Assembly: GCA_015680685.1 (NCBI GenBank)
Contig: MNCI01038112.1
Span: forward strand, 68,531 to 132,530
Length of the DNA: 64,000 nt
Direction of reading: 5' to 3'
Origin: Gnetum montanum
Lineage: Eukaryota; Streptophyta; Gnetopsida; Gnetales; Gnetaceae
Below are positions 11,871 to 22,429 of this stretch, one piece after another (position 1 is the first letter of the stretch; every line of letters starts with the position of its first letter). A program made the translations under genes and the position numbers. The notes beneath the pieces were generated by a model. The model ran no database searches. It saw nothing but the letters and a program-made list of their open reading frames with translations, and was not told the DNA's origin.

Positions 11871-12290
11871 CCACGGACACCGATGGTGCTGTTCATAAAG
11901 ACCTATCACAAGCACCAACGGCACTGTTTATAATGATCCATCATCGCTCGTACCATGCACATCAACGACGTTGTTCATAATGGCCCATCACAAGCACTGC
12001 CCAGCAATGGCACCATCTATGACAGCCCATCGACAAACATTAACAGTGTTATTCATAATGACTCATCACAGACACTCCCGGTACCACGGCGCCCTCTATA
12101 AAAACCCATCACAGGCACAACAAACACGGATAGTGCTATCCATAATGGCCCATCACAAGCACTCGACATCATTGATGATAGCCCACTGTTGACATCGATC
12201 CCGCCATTCATTACAGCTTATCCTAAGCACCTTGGGCACTGATGGTGTTGTTCATAACAGCACCATAGGCATCGATGTTGTTCATAACAA
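11845..12290. repeat. Degenerate 40-45 bp minisatellite
   Basis: The motif (T)CATAATGGCCCATCACAAGCAC recurs about every 35-47 bp, at roughly 11850, 11894, 11930, 11976, 12017, 12054, 12096, 12141 and 12177. Copies are diverged. A frame at 11971-12192 reads repeated IMAHHKH-like words, which follow from the repeat and need not be coding. Confidence 0.7.
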
Positions 12291-12399
12291 TCCTTTCTGG
12301 CACAAACAATTTTTTTGTTAATTAATGACAATCAAATTTTTCTCAACTAACAAAAAAATTTAAGTTTTTGTCAACCCACAAAAATCCAGATTTTTGTCC

Positions 12400-12561
12400 A
12401 TTAAAACATTAGTTTAAAAGTCGGAATGTGGAAAGAATTTTCAAAAAAGGAATTTGACATATTGGTAGCATTGGTAGCATATTAAAACATTAGTTTAAAA
12501 GTCGGAATGTGGAAAGAATTTTTTAAAAAGGAATTTGACGTATTGGTAGCATTGGTAGCAT
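12400..12561 (+). repeat. 81 bp tandem duplication
   Basis: Copies 12400-12480 and 12481-12561 begin ATTAAAACATTAG and end ATTGGTAGCATTGGTAGCAT. They differ at about three positions. The second copy runs directly into the 5S-like segment. Confidence 0.9.
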
Positions 12562-12640
12562 GTGAAGTAAGAATTCCATAATTAAGCATGTTGGTTCTCA
12601 AGTAGTTGGGTGACCTCTTGGGAAGTCTCATTTTTCGTGT
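12545..12640 (+). repeat. 5S rRNA-derived segment (Cassandra-like)
   Basis: From 12571 the sequence follows the 3' half of plant 5S rRNA: GAATTCCATAATTAAGC matches GAACTCCGAAGTTAAGC, and TGGGTGACCTCTTGGGAAGTC differs by one base from the 5S box C region. A few bases between AGTAGT and TGGGTGACC are missing. The gene is too degraded and incomplete to be functional 5S rDNA. It resembles the 5S-derived RNA polymerase III promoter known from Cassandra TRIM elements, though I cannot delimit an LTR around it. Confidence 0.65.
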
Positions 12641-13441
12641 CAAAAGTCTTATACTCTAGAAGTCATAATTTTTGATTTTGGAAGCCTTTTTCACCAAATG
12701 AAGAAGAGTCCTTTTCCATAAATTTCAATTTTCTAAACCCAATGGTAAAGTCATATCTATCTCAAGAAATGCTAAAAATTAAATTTTTACCCCCTTTTTC
12801 ATATAGTGCCTCGAGACTCTCAAAATCTTAATTTTAGCAAGACTTGAGTATATGATGAAAATTTTCAGCATATAAATAATCATGTTCAACATTTTTTATC
12901 ATTCTGAACTCAATGGTGAGGTTAGATTTATCATCTAAGTACTCGATAATTCGATGATATTATTGAACTATGCTTTAAAAATTGACAACATAAGGGCAAC
13001 TAATTATGCTTAACAATTTAACTATTGGGACTAATGGATTTAACCTTTTTGGAACCTTAAAATTCAATGCTTAACCTTTGCAAATAACCTAAAGCTCACT
13101 ATGGCATATCATTAGTTACATTGTTAGAGTCAATGTCTTAAAGGGGGGTAAAAAGGTTGTTAAGAATAAGATAATATAAATATATATTACTAAAATTAGA
13201 TAATGTAGTTATATATTACTAAAACTAGATAATATATTTAAAGATTATCAGAATGAGTTGGAGAATCAGTTGATATATCTATATTAATTGATTATCAATC
13301 AATCAATTAGTTGAAGAACTAGTTGATGAACAAAAATGGTTCAATATATATATATATATATATATATATATCAATTCATCCTGCAACCAAATCATACTGT
13401 AGAATAATATAGAAACTGAAAATCTCGTTTCAACATGATTT
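12641..13441. other. AT-rich spacer with (AT)n microsatellite
   Basis: I see no gene. A pure AT dinucleotide run occupies 13344-13371. Confidence 0.5.
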
Positions 13442-13596
13442 ATGATATTAGTAAAGAGAAATGATTTAGAGAAAAATCCAAGAATGAGAATTAAAGTTGC
13501 ATCATACAACATGCTTACAAGACCTCTAGCAAGTGAGAAACAACATTTGCTACATCCACCATGGGTCTTAGATTGGCAAAAGTATCAAAACCTATG
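13442..13596 (+). pseudogene. CCR4-type exonuclease pseudogene, 5' part
   Basis: The frame reads RIKVASYNMLTRPLAS and PPWVLDWQKYQNL. This matches the start of the endonuclease/exonuclease/phosphatase domain of plant CCR4 (carbon catabolite repressor 4) deadenylase-like proteins (SYN.LA, P..L.W..R...L). The frame is interrupted at 13596 by element A1 and resumes at 20626, still in phase once one copy of the 5 bp target duplication is removed. There is no upstream N-terminus. Together with the second part it has no introns, suggesting a reverse-transcribed copy. Confidence 0.75.
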
Positions 13597-14535
13597 TGAT
13601 GAGTGGCGGGTATCCCTACACTCAACCATACGAATACGAGCGTTGCACGCACGATCCGATTGAACTCTGCAGACTAAATGCCTACACGCCGCAAGGAACA
13701 CTTAGGGTTAATTAATCGTTGTCTTCCCAGGCTTGCTTGTATGTGTCATGGTGTACGGTTAAGCAAGTCTGAGGTATATGATTTTTTGGTATTTTCTGTT
13801 TTCTCCTATGCTAAGAGGAAAGGGTTGAGAAGCTAAGTCTAACTCTAACTAATACACTAAGTTCCTAGCGTTAGCATCCGTTCTCACTTGCCGTACACAC
13901 CCTGAACTATGCAACTGTGGCTACCAAACGCTAATCATTACTGGGATCACCACATGTAACGCATGTGCTCGAAGTGGTCGTACTGAGGCACTTAACTAAC
14001 CTAAGTGTGATAAGCATCCGTTCCTCGGCTAACCGTACACATCCTTGAATGCTCGTAACCAAGTCATACTTATCCCACGTTCTAGGAGTTGAGGGTGAGA
14101 AGACTAATCGCGATAAGTAGCTGATTCCTTGACTAGCCGTACACATTCGTAAATGCTCGTAATCAAGTCGTACTCATACCGCGCTAACAACAGGTAATAA
14201 ATAACATGTAATAAAACCTATCCATGTACTGCAAGGTTTATCCACAAAGCTCTTCTTTATTGCCGTACACAACTTGCGTTCAGGTACAAAGCTGCTCGAA
14301 TAAAGATCCATTCACTTGGGGACTCCTATTGCGAGCACATGGAAATTAATCTATCTCTGGGGTGATCAATCCACCAGAGCTTCGCTACTTTAAGCCTAGG
14401 ATTTGGAATAAGGGGAGTGCCGCCTCTTATTTATAGATATGGCGACGGACTGTGATATCGCATACACAATATCGTAGGGGACGACGTGATATCGCGTATG
14501 CGATATCGCATGGGATGTGATATCGCATCCCATCA
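13597..14535 (-). repeat. A1 3' LTR (939 bp)
   Basis: In element orientation it starts TGATGGGATG and ends CACTCATCA. TATAAATA lies at 14428-14435. GATATCGC words fill the U3 between 14440 and 14535. An AATAAAGA polyadenylation-type signal follows the promoter region. Confidence 0.9.
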
Positions 14536-14547
14536 TACCCCCATGAC
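14536..14547 (-). other. A1 polypurine tract
   Basis: In element orientation AGTCATGGGGGTA immediately precedes the 3' LTR. The same block precedes the C1 and D1 3' LTRs. Confidence 0.7.
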
Positions 14548-16225
14548 TAAATGAAAACTCATCCTCGAGTTCATTACAATGATATCGGGTAGGTATGGAA
14601 TTATTGAGGGAATGGAACTAATGGGATGACATGTGAACGGATCATTATTACAAGACTTGACAAAACTNNNNNNNNNNNNNNNNNNNNNNNNNNNNNNNNN
14701 NNNNNNNNNNNNNNNNNNNNNNNNNNNNNNNNNNNNNNNNNNNNNNNNNNNNNNNNNNNNNNNNNNNNNNNNNNNNNNNNNNNNNNNNNNNNNNNNNNNN
14801 NNNNNNNNNNNNNNNNNNNNNNNNNNNNNNNNNNNNNNNNNNNNNNNNNNNNNNNNNNNNNNNNNNGAACCTCTGGTAGCGATAAAATGGAGAAAGAAAA
14901 GGAGTAAGAAAGAGAGATAAAAAGGGACAACTAGGACATCGATAAAAGAGATGTCAAGATAGAAATGAATAAAATAAAATAAAATTAATTGCAAAATGTT
15001 AAGAAAAAGAAGTTAACTAATGCACCAAATAGGAATGTTAGTGGGTCCTCCCCAAAGCAGGCTCATGCCCCTAGTGCCCTGACAACCCCACATTCAAAGA
15101 GTCCGTAGGCTCTAGGAATGTCCTTTGGAACAAGAGTTAAAGTCTTAACTGTAAGAATTTACCAAAAAGAAACAATGTATCTACTAAAATATACACTAAT
15201 GATACAACCGGCAATGAGGTGAACAGTGGAGAGTAGGGTGGAGAGAAGAGGATGGAATGGAATCCCAATAACAAGGTGGTGTATAGCCCCTTGTGTGTTT
15301 TATGATTAATGTAACTTGGCAAATCTCATTCCAACTCTGGCCTCAAACCAACCACATCCAGTGACTTCGCATTAATACACTTGGCCGAACCATCCACTAG
15401 AGTAACAAGAATGCATCTCTAAGAGCCACCACCATTCCGACGAAATGAAGGAGAGAATGGAAAGTAAGAAGGGCCTTAGTTAGAGGGAATACTTTGGTTC
15501 CATAACCAATGCTTGTAGCCCAAAAGTATTTCTTCTAAGGGGTGTGTTTTGAATCCTCACTTTGGTTTTTTTTTTCTTTTTTTTTCTTTTTTCTTTTTTG
15601 CTTTTTGTGTTTTGTATTTTTATGCATAAGAACCACACCATGCAAAGACTACTTATTTTTATTGTCTCAGCTTCTGAAGAGTGGGTAACATCGAAACGGC
15701 AAGAAAACTCAAGAAGAAAACATCCAAGCACCCAAGCGAATGGCCAACACAAATGCATCAAGTTCCCTTGAAGTCACACCCTTGTCAAACCTTGAGTCCT
15801 TCCTTAGTTTGAGAAGTACCCAGTCACCGATTCGTTAAAGTTCTTATTAGGAAAGGGGACTGTACATTTCCAAGCCAAGAGGAACCATAGACTTTTGTGG
15901 ACGAATGGATGAAGTGGACTCATTGCCTGCCATATCAAAAGAACATACCTTAGTGTTAACATTGTAACTTAAAGGTAAAAATCAAACATGAGGAATCAAT
16001 GAAAAATAGTTCATACCATCGTTCCGAACACTTATTGGGCGACAAACTTACATGGTGGATGGCACACACACACACACACACAAAATGGAAAAGTACAACG
16101 ATGTTGTAAAACAAAAATAAGAAAAGTTAAAGAAATTTACAAAACAAAAACTAGAAAAGTTAGAAAAAATTGTAAAACAAAAACATGTAAAAAAAAACTT
16201 AAAAAGAACTGAGGGCCTAAAACAG
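14548..16225 (-). other. A1 3' untranslated region
   Basis: This 1.7 kb segment is collinear with 46545-48401 of C1 and 37100-38766 of B1. It holds no convincing ORF. A (CA)n run is at 16065-16081. A gap of 199 N occupies 14668-14866, at the place where B1 and C1 have CT microsatellites. Confidence 0.7.
14668..14866. other. Assembly gap (199 N)
   Basis: A run of N. ORFs called across it are meaningless. Confidence 1.
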
Positions 16226-19200
16226 TTAGCATAGGTGGCCATCTCCCCCATGGCTGAGTTGTAAGGGAGAGATCCAAAATAATGAGTGACTGTTTGAATT
16301 TCTTAAAATTGCCCAACTTCTCTCCGTTGATGTTCTTAGGTTGAGGGGTGGAAGTTGACGATGCTCATATTCCAATGTGTCTATGCCTCTGTCATTAGCA
16401 TGAGTTGTCTCCTCAGTTCGTTCCATACATATTTGTTTGCTCCTTCAAGTAGCTATCAATCACGGGGTGTCTACTACTGGTTGTGTGGTTGCTACATATA
16501 GGCATCTTTGTTTCAAAGTTTCAAGGACACACCTGTTACATGGAGACATTTCTTCCATGTCATCACCTGATGAATCACTATATGTGATGCATGGAACTTT
16601 CTTCTTCTCAATCTTTCCGTAAATATTTATCTTAGAAGTTTGAAAGGAAAGATCACAAATCCCTAAGTATGCATCTACTGTACTTAGCCATGGCCTTCTC
16701 ATTATAATTGGAAAGCCCCCTTCGTTGTTAACTTCAATCACCAGGAAATCGGCTGGGTATGACCACCCACACATAGTGGTGATAATGTCCTCCACCAATC
16801 CTAAGGGAATGGTGATGGACTAGTCAGCCAACTCCAGTTGGATGTTACTTTTCTTAAGTTGGGGCAGTTTCCAGGCTTGATACATTTTTCGTGATATTAT
16901 ATTAACTCTAGAACCTAAGTCAAGAAGAGCCTGATGTGGTGCATTTCCGGTGATTTGTAAATGAATTAAGGGGCTCCCAGGGTCAGATAGTTTCTTAGGA
17001 AGGTGGCCGACCTTGATCCAGTCAGTTACGATATGTGTTAACATAATCGTATGCGTACAAGTCTTTTGAACTGAAGGGTGCTCTGAAGGGTTAGTTGTTG
17101 GAGGCCTATACATGTACTCAACCGCTTGTTGTTGCGAGAGTTTTTCTGAGCTCCTGGTTCTGAAGAAGGACCTCTTCTTTCTACAATTTTCAGAACCAGC
17201 ACCAGGTTGAATATTTCCAGCTCTCGCGGCGTTTCGTTGCTGCAGTTGAGTAGGTAATTCCCCTTGCCTTGTTGGAACAGGTTGTATGGGAACTACAGGT
17301 GGAAGAGGTGCGGATGGAGTTAGAGGATGGGATGAATGTGAGATGTCTCTCAAAGGAGAAGGAGTCCTCCTGCAGTACTCCTGAACTTGGTAGTGATGTT
17401 GGGGAGTAGTGTGACCCATAGAGTCACCTAGAGAAACTTGCTGCTACACATAATAACCATAAGGATCGGGTTGCCGGTAAGGGTACTGTTGTGTTGGCGG
17501 TGGCATCCCCCATGACTATGGGTATTGCCACTACTGATGTTGTCCAATAGGCTGTGGTGGAGTTCCACTTGGATAATACATTAGTGGTTGGTGAAACTGC
17601 TTTGGGTTACCTTATGGATAAGGTAACCTTCGGGGTGTTTACCATTGATTGAGTCTTGGATTTAGTGCATACATCCCAGACTCCTGCAAATGTGAGATAA
17701 TTGGGCAACATCTCTTAGGATGGTCATAGTAGCAGACCTCACATCCAATATCATCGTCTATGTCAGAATTCATAGCCTCATCGGAGATAGGAATTTTTCC
17801 CTTACCCTTGTTATGTGCAGGGCTTAAATTTCTCCGCTTTGTTTTACCTTTGTTACTACTTTGTTCCTCCTTAGACTTTTCTACAATTTTCAAGACTGTT
17901 TCCATTCTTGAGTCTAAGGAATCCCACATTTGGTCCATCTTGGTCGATACCTCGGTTGTTAATTTTTGGATCGGCAAGGTTTTTTGGTTCACCAACTCTT
18001 CGAGTGGTGACTCATCCTCCTCATCACAGAATTTTACTCCCTTCTTGTGAAGGGAGGGGTTGTGGTTGTATTCTTCCACACTTTCCCTCTTACGTAGTTC
18101 ACCCTCTTCTTACGCTACTTGTTCCAATAAACTATTTATTTCATGGACTCTAAGTTGTAACAGCCTCCCTTGGGCATAAGCCCCAAGGGTTCATCTCATT
18201 TCGTGCCTTAGCCCATCCACGATGTGACAAAGTTGATCCCGATGTGCATACCCATGGCCTGAGCAATGATGTAGCAATGTATAGTAGCAGGCCATGGTAG
18301 CATCCAAGGGTTCATAAGCACCTTGTTTTCAACCTTGGATCTGCTTATGCAAATTGGACACTCTGAAGTACGTTTGATATTTATTGTTGAAAAGTTCAAA
18401 CATCGTACTCCACCTCCTGATGGTTTCCGATTCTAAGGATCAGTACCAACTCTCTGCTTCTTTGGTGAGTGTCCTTGGGAATAGCTTAAGCTTCTGCCAC
18501 TCATTATCTATATTTTCCAAGGCACAGGCATCATGGAATGCCTGTAAATGATGTTGTGGATCAACGTTATATCCTCCTTCAAAACGTGGGATATTATGTA
18601 TGTCCAAACGCTTGATCCGACTGTCTTTTAAGTGCCTTGTGGAAATCCTAACAGCCTCTGTAATATCAAGCATACTTCGAGTTGCGAGTAGGGGCTCACC
18701 ATGATCGTCTCTGTCATGATTTCTATGATGTCTGCGTGGTTTCCTACTCTCCCTACGTCCTTGCCCTCGTCCTATCTCTTGACCTTCCTGTCGAGGTCTT
18801 TTGTCTTCCTTACCTTTACCCTCACCGTTATGTTCACGATGGTTGTGCCTAGATATGGAAGGAGAGTGAGAGTGGTGAGATGAAGAAGAAGAAGAAGGGA
18901 AGCCATCACCATGGTGATATTTCTTACCTTCTCTTCGGCTGCTTCGGCCCCGATTGTTATAACGATCTAAGTGTCTATCCTTAGTGTGAGTGGTTGCTCC
19001 TTTCGTGAATAGTTGGCGTTCATGGGGATCAGAACCTGTAGCATGTATAGTTGATCGAAGGCTTTGATGCCTAACCTCTTCACCATCATGAGGAGGGGGA
19101 ACATCATTTGCTAAAGAACCTGTTACAAGGGGTTCCTCATCTCCTATTTCACTAAGGACATGCGAGGCTTTGTCCTTCGACAATGTGTGTTGAATCTCCT

Positions 19201-19549
19201 GCCTTGCGTCCCTCATACGTTGCAAAGCTATGGGATGATAATCCCTTATATCAGACTCTCCAGCAACGTATTCAGCGAATAAGTCCTGCATGCCAATCTG
19301 TGCCAAGGCATGGAAGAGCATGTTCGAAACAAATCAATCCGAGGGTAACACGATATTACCAAACAGATCTCTCCAGCACAGTTGTTCATCCTGATGGAGG
19401 ATAAAAGTATAATCAAGTATAAACTCATCAGGATGAGTATATGTTATCTTGTACTATTTAGGACTTGGCTGGTTTTGGTTATGCGTTGTATGTTGCCGAC
19501 TGTCTTCAATGTTAGTCCTAGGTGAATTAACTTTGTGAGAAGAAGTCAT
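16226..19549 (-). pseudogene. A1 gag-protease, fused in frame to the end of pol
   Basis: From ATG at 19549 one frame runs about 1108 codons to TAA at 16226 with in-frame stops but no frameshift. Gag holds the capsid segment LKLFPRTLTKEAESWY (residue about 360), then QKLTTEVSTKMDQMWDSL, then a CX2CX3HX4C zinc knuckle (CEVCYYDHPKRCC, about residue 600). A Pro/Gln-rich linker leads to the aspartic protease with LLDLGSRVNIIS near residue 870 and FPIIMRRPWLSTVDAYLG. The family's active site is normally D(S/T)G; here Leu replaces the middle residue. After NLRTST a deletion joins directly to HSLFWISPL and the SHGGDGHL tail that ends pol in C1. Arg/Ser/His-rich stretches in mid-gag are also in B1 and C1. 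Confidence 0.85.
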
Positions 19550-19674
19550 TCTTTACCGATGTGCTATTTCACCATTATATAAGTTCTTATTTAACTAATT
19601 AACCAAAAGGTTCGTTAAGGCTCACAATGATGTGAATGATTTCCTTATGTTCTAATTAGCGTACAAACACTTAG

Positions 19675-19692
19675 TCCTCGGCAACGACGCCA
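19675..19692 (-). other. A1 primer binding site (tRNA-Asp)
   Basis: TGGCGTCGTTGCCGAGGA begins one base after the 5' LTR in element orientation. It is close to TGGCGCCGTTGCCGGGGA, the complement of the plant tRNA-Asp 3' end, which Athila-type elements use. Confidence 0.75.
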
Positions 19693-19693
19693 A

Positions 19694-20620
19694 TGATGAG
19701 TGGCAGGTATCCCTACACTCAACCATACGAATATGAGCGTCGCACGCACGATCTGGTCGAACTCCACAGACTAAATACCTACACGCCGCAAGGAACACTT
19801 GGGGTTAATTAGTCATTGTCTTCCGAGGCTTGCTTGTATGTGTCATGGTGTATGGTTAAGCAAGTCTGAGGTATATGATTTTTTTGGTATTTTTTGTTTT
19901 CTCCTATGCTAAGAGGAAAGGGTTGAGAAGCTAAGTCTAACTCTAACTAATGCACTAAGTTCCTAGTGTCAGCATCTGTTCCCACTTGCCGTACACACCC
20001 TGAACTATGCAATTGTGGCTACCAAACGCTAATCGTTACTGGGATCACCATACATAACGCACGTGCTCGAAGTGATCGTACTGAGGCACTTAACTAACCT
20101 AAGTGTGATAAGCATCCGTTCCTCGGCTAATCGTACACATCCTTGAATGCTCGTAACCAAGTCGTACTTATCCCATGTTCTAGGAGTTGAGGGTGAGAGA
20201 GACTAATCGCGATGAGTAGCTGATTCCTTGACTAGCCGTACACATTCGTAAATGCTCGTAATCAAGTCGTACTCATACCACGCTAACAACAAGTAATAAA
20301 TAACATGTAATAAAACCTATCCATGTACTGCAAGGTTTATCCACAAAGCTCATCTTTATTGCCGTACACAACTTGCGTTCAGGTACAAAGTTGCTCAAAT
20401 AAAGATTCGTTCACTTGGGGACTCCTACTGTGGGCACATGGAAATTAATCTATCTCTGGGTTGATCAATCTGCCAGAGCTTCGCTACTTTAAGCCTAGGA
20501 TTTGGAATAAGGGGAGTGTTGCCTCTTATTTATAGATATGGTGACGGACCACGATATCGTGTACGCGATATCGTAGGGGACAACGCGATATCGCAACGGC
20601 CGTGATATCGCATCCCATCA
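19694..20620 (-). repeat. A1 5' LTR (927 bp)
   Basis: Termini are TGATGGGATG and CACTCATCA. TATAAATA is at 20527-20534, only about 85 bases inside the LTR, so the U3 is very short. It matches the 3' LTR throughout with scattered substitutions. Confidence 0.9.
20540..20620 (-). promoter_or_regulatory. U3 palindrome array of A1 5' LTR
   Basis: Between the TATA box and the LTR edge, GATATCGC/GCGATATC-type words occur five times in about 80 bases (GCGATATCGCG, ACGATATCGTG and variants). This is the only sequence upstream of the promoter inside the element. Confidence 0.6.
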
Positions 20621-20625
20621 CTATG

Positions 20626-21605
20626 TATCTTAGTAGAATTACAAAATTTGAATGTTGATGTTTCATGCCTACAAAAAGTCTTGCCATGGAAATTTATATA
20701 TCAATTTCAACAAAAATTGAAAAAGATGGGATACAAAGGTATTTATAAGCAAAAAGGGTATTGTGGAAGTTCTTTTGGGTCATACAGATTAGCATATTGC
20801 AAAAATCACAACGTGGATGGTTCCGCGATTTTTTATAAGGGAGCTATGTTTGAATTAGTACAAAGATTTGAATAGAGTTTAGAAAATATGATTTTTAAAA
20901 TTCTAGAACTTTAAGTGATGGGAAAGAAAGAACATTCAAGATTTCGGAAAAATCACATAGCCTTGGCAGTGATTCTAAAAGTCCATCTATCAAAAAATAT
21001 GGGTATGCATGGTTAACACACATTTAATTACCAAACCAACATGTTCAAATGTTACACTCTATTAAGGAACATTCTTGATTAAGCAAATAAAAAAAAGTTT
21101 GAAGAATAAGCTATTCTTGAGCTATATTGATCTAGTTCCATTTATTCTTTGTGGAGACTTCAATGTGAAAGTTAGAAGAAGTTTTTATCAATTTTTAAAA
21201 TATAGAAGTGTAATGGAATCCTTGGAAGATGAACTTGATTTGAAGAAGATATTTCAATTAATTCAACATGCAATTCCATTGGCCAGTGCATATTTTGCTT
21301 ATTTTGAATCTTCAGCAAATAAATATGATCCTAGAATTCAGGAACATATGATGCTAATGGATAATACTCATCAAGAACCATAGTTTACCAATTACTCTAC
21401 TATGATTAATAAGGATGGATCAACAACATTCTTCATTGAGACTCTAGATTATATTTGGTACTATGTTCGATTCTTCCAAGTTATCAAGTTACTAAAATTG
21501 ATTTCTAAATAAGAAGTGGAGAAGAATCAAGATCAAGCCTTGCCATCCCAAACAAAACCATTTGATCACATACCACTTATGATAGAATTACAATTACTTC
21601 CATCA
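20626..21605 (+). pseudogene. CCR4-type exonuclease pseudogene, 3' part
   Basis: Continuing from 13596, the frame gives LNVDVSCLQKV (family pattern AD..CLQEV, with the catalytic Glu replaced by Lys), KMGYKGIYKQK, DGSAIFYKGAMFELVQ, then a stop at 20873. After frameshifts it resumes with HIALAVILKV, then ILCGDFNV near 21146 (catalytic GDFN), IPLASAY, FTNYSTM, ETLDYIW near 21440 and FDHIPLMIEL near 21561 (family: SDH). The order is exactly that of CCR4-like deadenylases and most like the CCR4 homolog 4 group. There are no introns over about 360 codons, so a processed copy is likely. Stops, frameshifts and the lost Glu make it non-functional. Confidence 0.8.
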
Positions 21606-22084
21606 TTTTATAAGTTTGCTCAAAAGCAGGAAGTATCTCACCATTACCTTTATTTATAATCTTATTATTTTCTTCATTGTTTAATTTATATTTTAATTAG
21701 ATAAATAAAAAATCTAAAGTACTGAAAAATTGGGAATAAGAATTTTCCCTTCTTTCACTTGGTTTACATGATATGAGTTGCACTTTGTGTGACCTTGGTT
21801 AGTACTAGTGATTGGTGGGTGGTATATCTTTAATTCACTTGTTGTCATTATCTTAAGAAAATAAGGTAAATATTAAGAAAGTAATATTCAATTTTCCATA
21901 TATTTTTCTCACGTGTCTTGTTTGCATAATAAACAAGAAACAACTTTTATTTTGGAGAAATCAAATTACTGGAGTATAGGATCATAATAGAGACATTGGA
22001 GTTAAAAGAAAGATAGTGAACGTGGACTCATTTGAGGACAAACGAAAGCTAAGGGGGATAGATTGTTACATCGCCTTTAACAGG
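21606..22084. other. Spacer, nothing recognised
   Basis: AT-rich sequence without supported features. No poly(A) tail of the CCR4 copy is distinct. Confidence 0.4.
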
Positions 22085-22315
22085 ATAGATGCAAAAGGAA
22101 GAAAGCCCCAAGAAACATTCTCAAAGCATAATCTAGATACACTCTTCTATATCAATAAAACATTCTTTTCTCTATCTTTCTGCACTTTCTATGTTATTTC
22201 ATTTATGCATAATGTTGAATATTACATATATTTTACGTTTGGTGTACTGTCTTCTCATGCATAATGTTTAATATAATGTATATTTGACATTTTCTACAAC
22301 ATTTGGGAACCACAT
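22085..22315 (+). repeat. Partial LTR related to 9940-10505
   Basis: The block from GAAGAAAGCCCCAAG through CATAATGTTGAATATTACAT and TAATATAATGTATATTTGA matches 10274-10500 with many substitutions. It ends CACATGTGACA, an altered version of the LTR end, and lacks a clear primer site. Confidence 0.6.
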
Positions 22316-22429
22316 GTGACAATCAAGGCACCATCAATTTTACTTTTATAAAAAAAGTTGAAGTGCTACACAACCCAAATGGAAAAGGAGATTTTTATTC
22401 TTCATAAGGTTAACATCGTTCGTAGAATC

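Larger units (their letters stand above)
13597..20620 (-). mobile_element. A1: complete Ty3/gypsy element lacking pol
   Basis: Two LTRs in the same orientation (13597-14535 and 19694-20620) flank an internal region with primer site, gag, protease, 3' untranslated region and polypurine tract, all on the minus strand. The target duplication CTATG is perfect (13592-13596 and 20621-20625). Total length is about 7.0 kb including a 199 bp gap. Reverse transcriptase, RNase H and integrase are missing: the gag-pro frame runs directly into the last residues of pol. The element could only move with enzymes from a relative such as C1. LTRs differ by a few percent by eye, so the insertion is not new. Confidence 0.9.

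Noticed and set aside
11971-12192. ORF with repeated MAHHKH-like words
   Set aside because: Explained by the degenerate minisatellite. There is no start context or family match.
12571-12640. Functional 5S rRNA gene
   Set aside because: Missing internal bases, a diverged 5' half and repeat surroundings point to a derived fragment.
13344-13371. (AT)n run as a regulatory or origin element
   Set aside because: A plain dinucleotide microsatellite.
14533-14994. ORFs reading across the 199 N gap
   Set aside because: The translated length is mostly N; only element 3' untranslated sequence is real.
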